Shown here in pieces: positions 14,093 through 14,493 of a DNA stretch of 14,493 bases; position 1 is the first letter of the stretch, and the number at the start of each line of letters is the position of its first letter. Under the pieces are notes generated by a model. It was not told where the DNA came from. It was given only the letters and a program-made list of their open reading frames with translations, and did no database searches. Source of the DNA: Holosporaceae bacterium UBA3830 (GTDB taxonomy: Bacteria; Pseudomonadota; Alphaproteobacteria; UBA3830); NCBI GenBank assembly GCA_002393025.1, contig DGIE01000030.1, positions 1 to 14,493 on the forward strand, in the 5' to 3' direction. Both the position numbers and the translations under genes were made by a program.

Positions 14093-14160
14093 CCTCTCTG
14101 ATTGATTTTTGGGTGAAAGTGGTTTGGATTATTTGGGATTGATTCCGAGGAATTAGATGG

Positions 14161-14493
14161 ATGTGTCCGTTTGTTGAGGAACAAGAAGACGTAGATTACG
14201 ACGCCATAGCAGACTCAAGGTTTGATCGGGGAATGGTTTCGCATTTCTTCAGGAATGATCGAAAATATTTGTTCATTGGAGGGACTGCCGTAACAGTAGT
14301 TGTTGTTGCGATTGTCGGAATATTAAGTTCAAGGATGTCCTCGGTGAATATTGATGAGCTGCCGATAATTAGAGCGGAAAAAACACCGATTAAGCAAAAG
14401 CCGTTGCAGAACGATGAAGTAAAGCATCAAGATAAGATAGTTTACGATAACATTTCAGGGAATCATCGGCAGGTGGTTGAAAAAATTGCGGAT
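14161..14493 (+). CDS. N-terminal part of a membrane-anchored SPOR-type envelope protein (cut by window edge)
   Basis: An open frame starts at ATG 14161 and runs off the right edge (111 residues seen). An acidic cytosolic stretch (residues 1-35, MCPFVEEQEDVDYD and following) precedes one membrane helix (about 36-57, with a GGTAVTVVVVAIVGIL core). The periplasmic part begins with ELPIIRAEKTPIKQKP and later HQDKIVYDNISG. That pattern (ADxxPxKxKP ... QDKxVYD) is what I know from alphaproteobacterial proteins that end in a peptidoglycan-binding SPOR domain; the SPOR domain itself would be outside the window. An in-frame stop lies at 14140-14142. GAGGA (14147-14151) is nine bases from this ATG; ATG 14157 is out of frame and stops after six codons. 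It is a separate unit from clpP because a terminator lies between them. Confidence 0.7.
   Translation, partial: MCPFVEEQEDVDYDAIADSRFDRGMVSHFFRNDRKYLFIGGTAVTVVVVAIVGILSSRMSSVNIDELPIIRAEKTPIKQKPLQNDEVKHQDKIVYDNISGNHRQVVEKIAD

Noticed and set aside
14157..14177. ATG 14157 as start of the last gene
   Set aside because: That frame stops after six codons; the open frame begins at ATG 14161.

Overview
The window looks like AT-rich chromosomal DNA of an alphaproteobacterium, probably a host-associated or intracellular lineage of Holosporales/Rickettsiales type. Three things suggest this. The DNA is AT-rich throughout. The gene set mixes housekeeping genes (trigger factor, ClpP) with patchy vitamin and envelope functions and several secreted or membrane proteins without clear relatives. 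The partial gene at the right edge has the 'LPIIRA...P.K.KP...QDK.VYD' pattern that I associate with alphaproteobacterial SPOR-type envelope proteins. The order-level placement is inference; I cannot run a search.

Layout. (1) 1-2000: a small secreted protein built from a Lys-Lys-x tripeptide repeat, then a membrane-anchored TPR-like protein with a visible internal duplication. (2) 2001-4439: a tight biotin operon segment bioF-bioH-bioC on the + strand, covering methyl-ester-masked pimeloyl synthesis and the first ring-precursor step. bioA, bioB and bioD are not in the window. (3) 4538-4607: a long hairpin between convergent genes, acting as a bidirectional terminator. (4) 4611-6116, minus strand: an exported, divergent histidine-phosphatase-fold protein that keeps the first catalytic His and an Arg but appears to have lost the second His. 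(5) 6311-11758: tRNA-Gly(CCC), then a compact 4-amino-4-deoxy-L-arabinose (Ara4N) lipid A modification operon ordered arnT, a single arnE/F-like flippase subunit, arnB, arnC, and a stand-alone ArnA decarboxylase domain. The ArnA formyltransferase domain and the ArnD deformylase are not present here. (6) 11807-14092: tRNA-Leu(UAG), then trigger factor (tig) and clpP, ended by a rho-independent terminator. (7) 14161-14493: the start of a membrane-anchored SPOR-type protein cut by the window edge.

How the genes work together. BioC and BioH open and close the methyl-ester disguise that lets the fatty acid synthase build pimeloyl-ACP, and BioF uses the product. ArnA-DH, ArnB, ArnC, ArnE/F and ArnT form an ordered route from UDP-glucuronate to Ara4N on lipid A, which normally lowers surface negative charge and gives resistance to cationic peptides. 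Trigger factor and ClpP handle nascent-chain folding and protein turnover.

The most unusual points are the arn operon without its formylation/deformylation pair; lysine-rich low-complexity segments on three unrelated proteins (the KKx protein, the ArnC N-terminus and the trigger factor C-terminus); the exported histidine-phosphatase-like probable pseudoenzyme; and two operons that each begin with a tRNA gene. I see no CRISPR array, insertion sequence, phage gene or rRNA.
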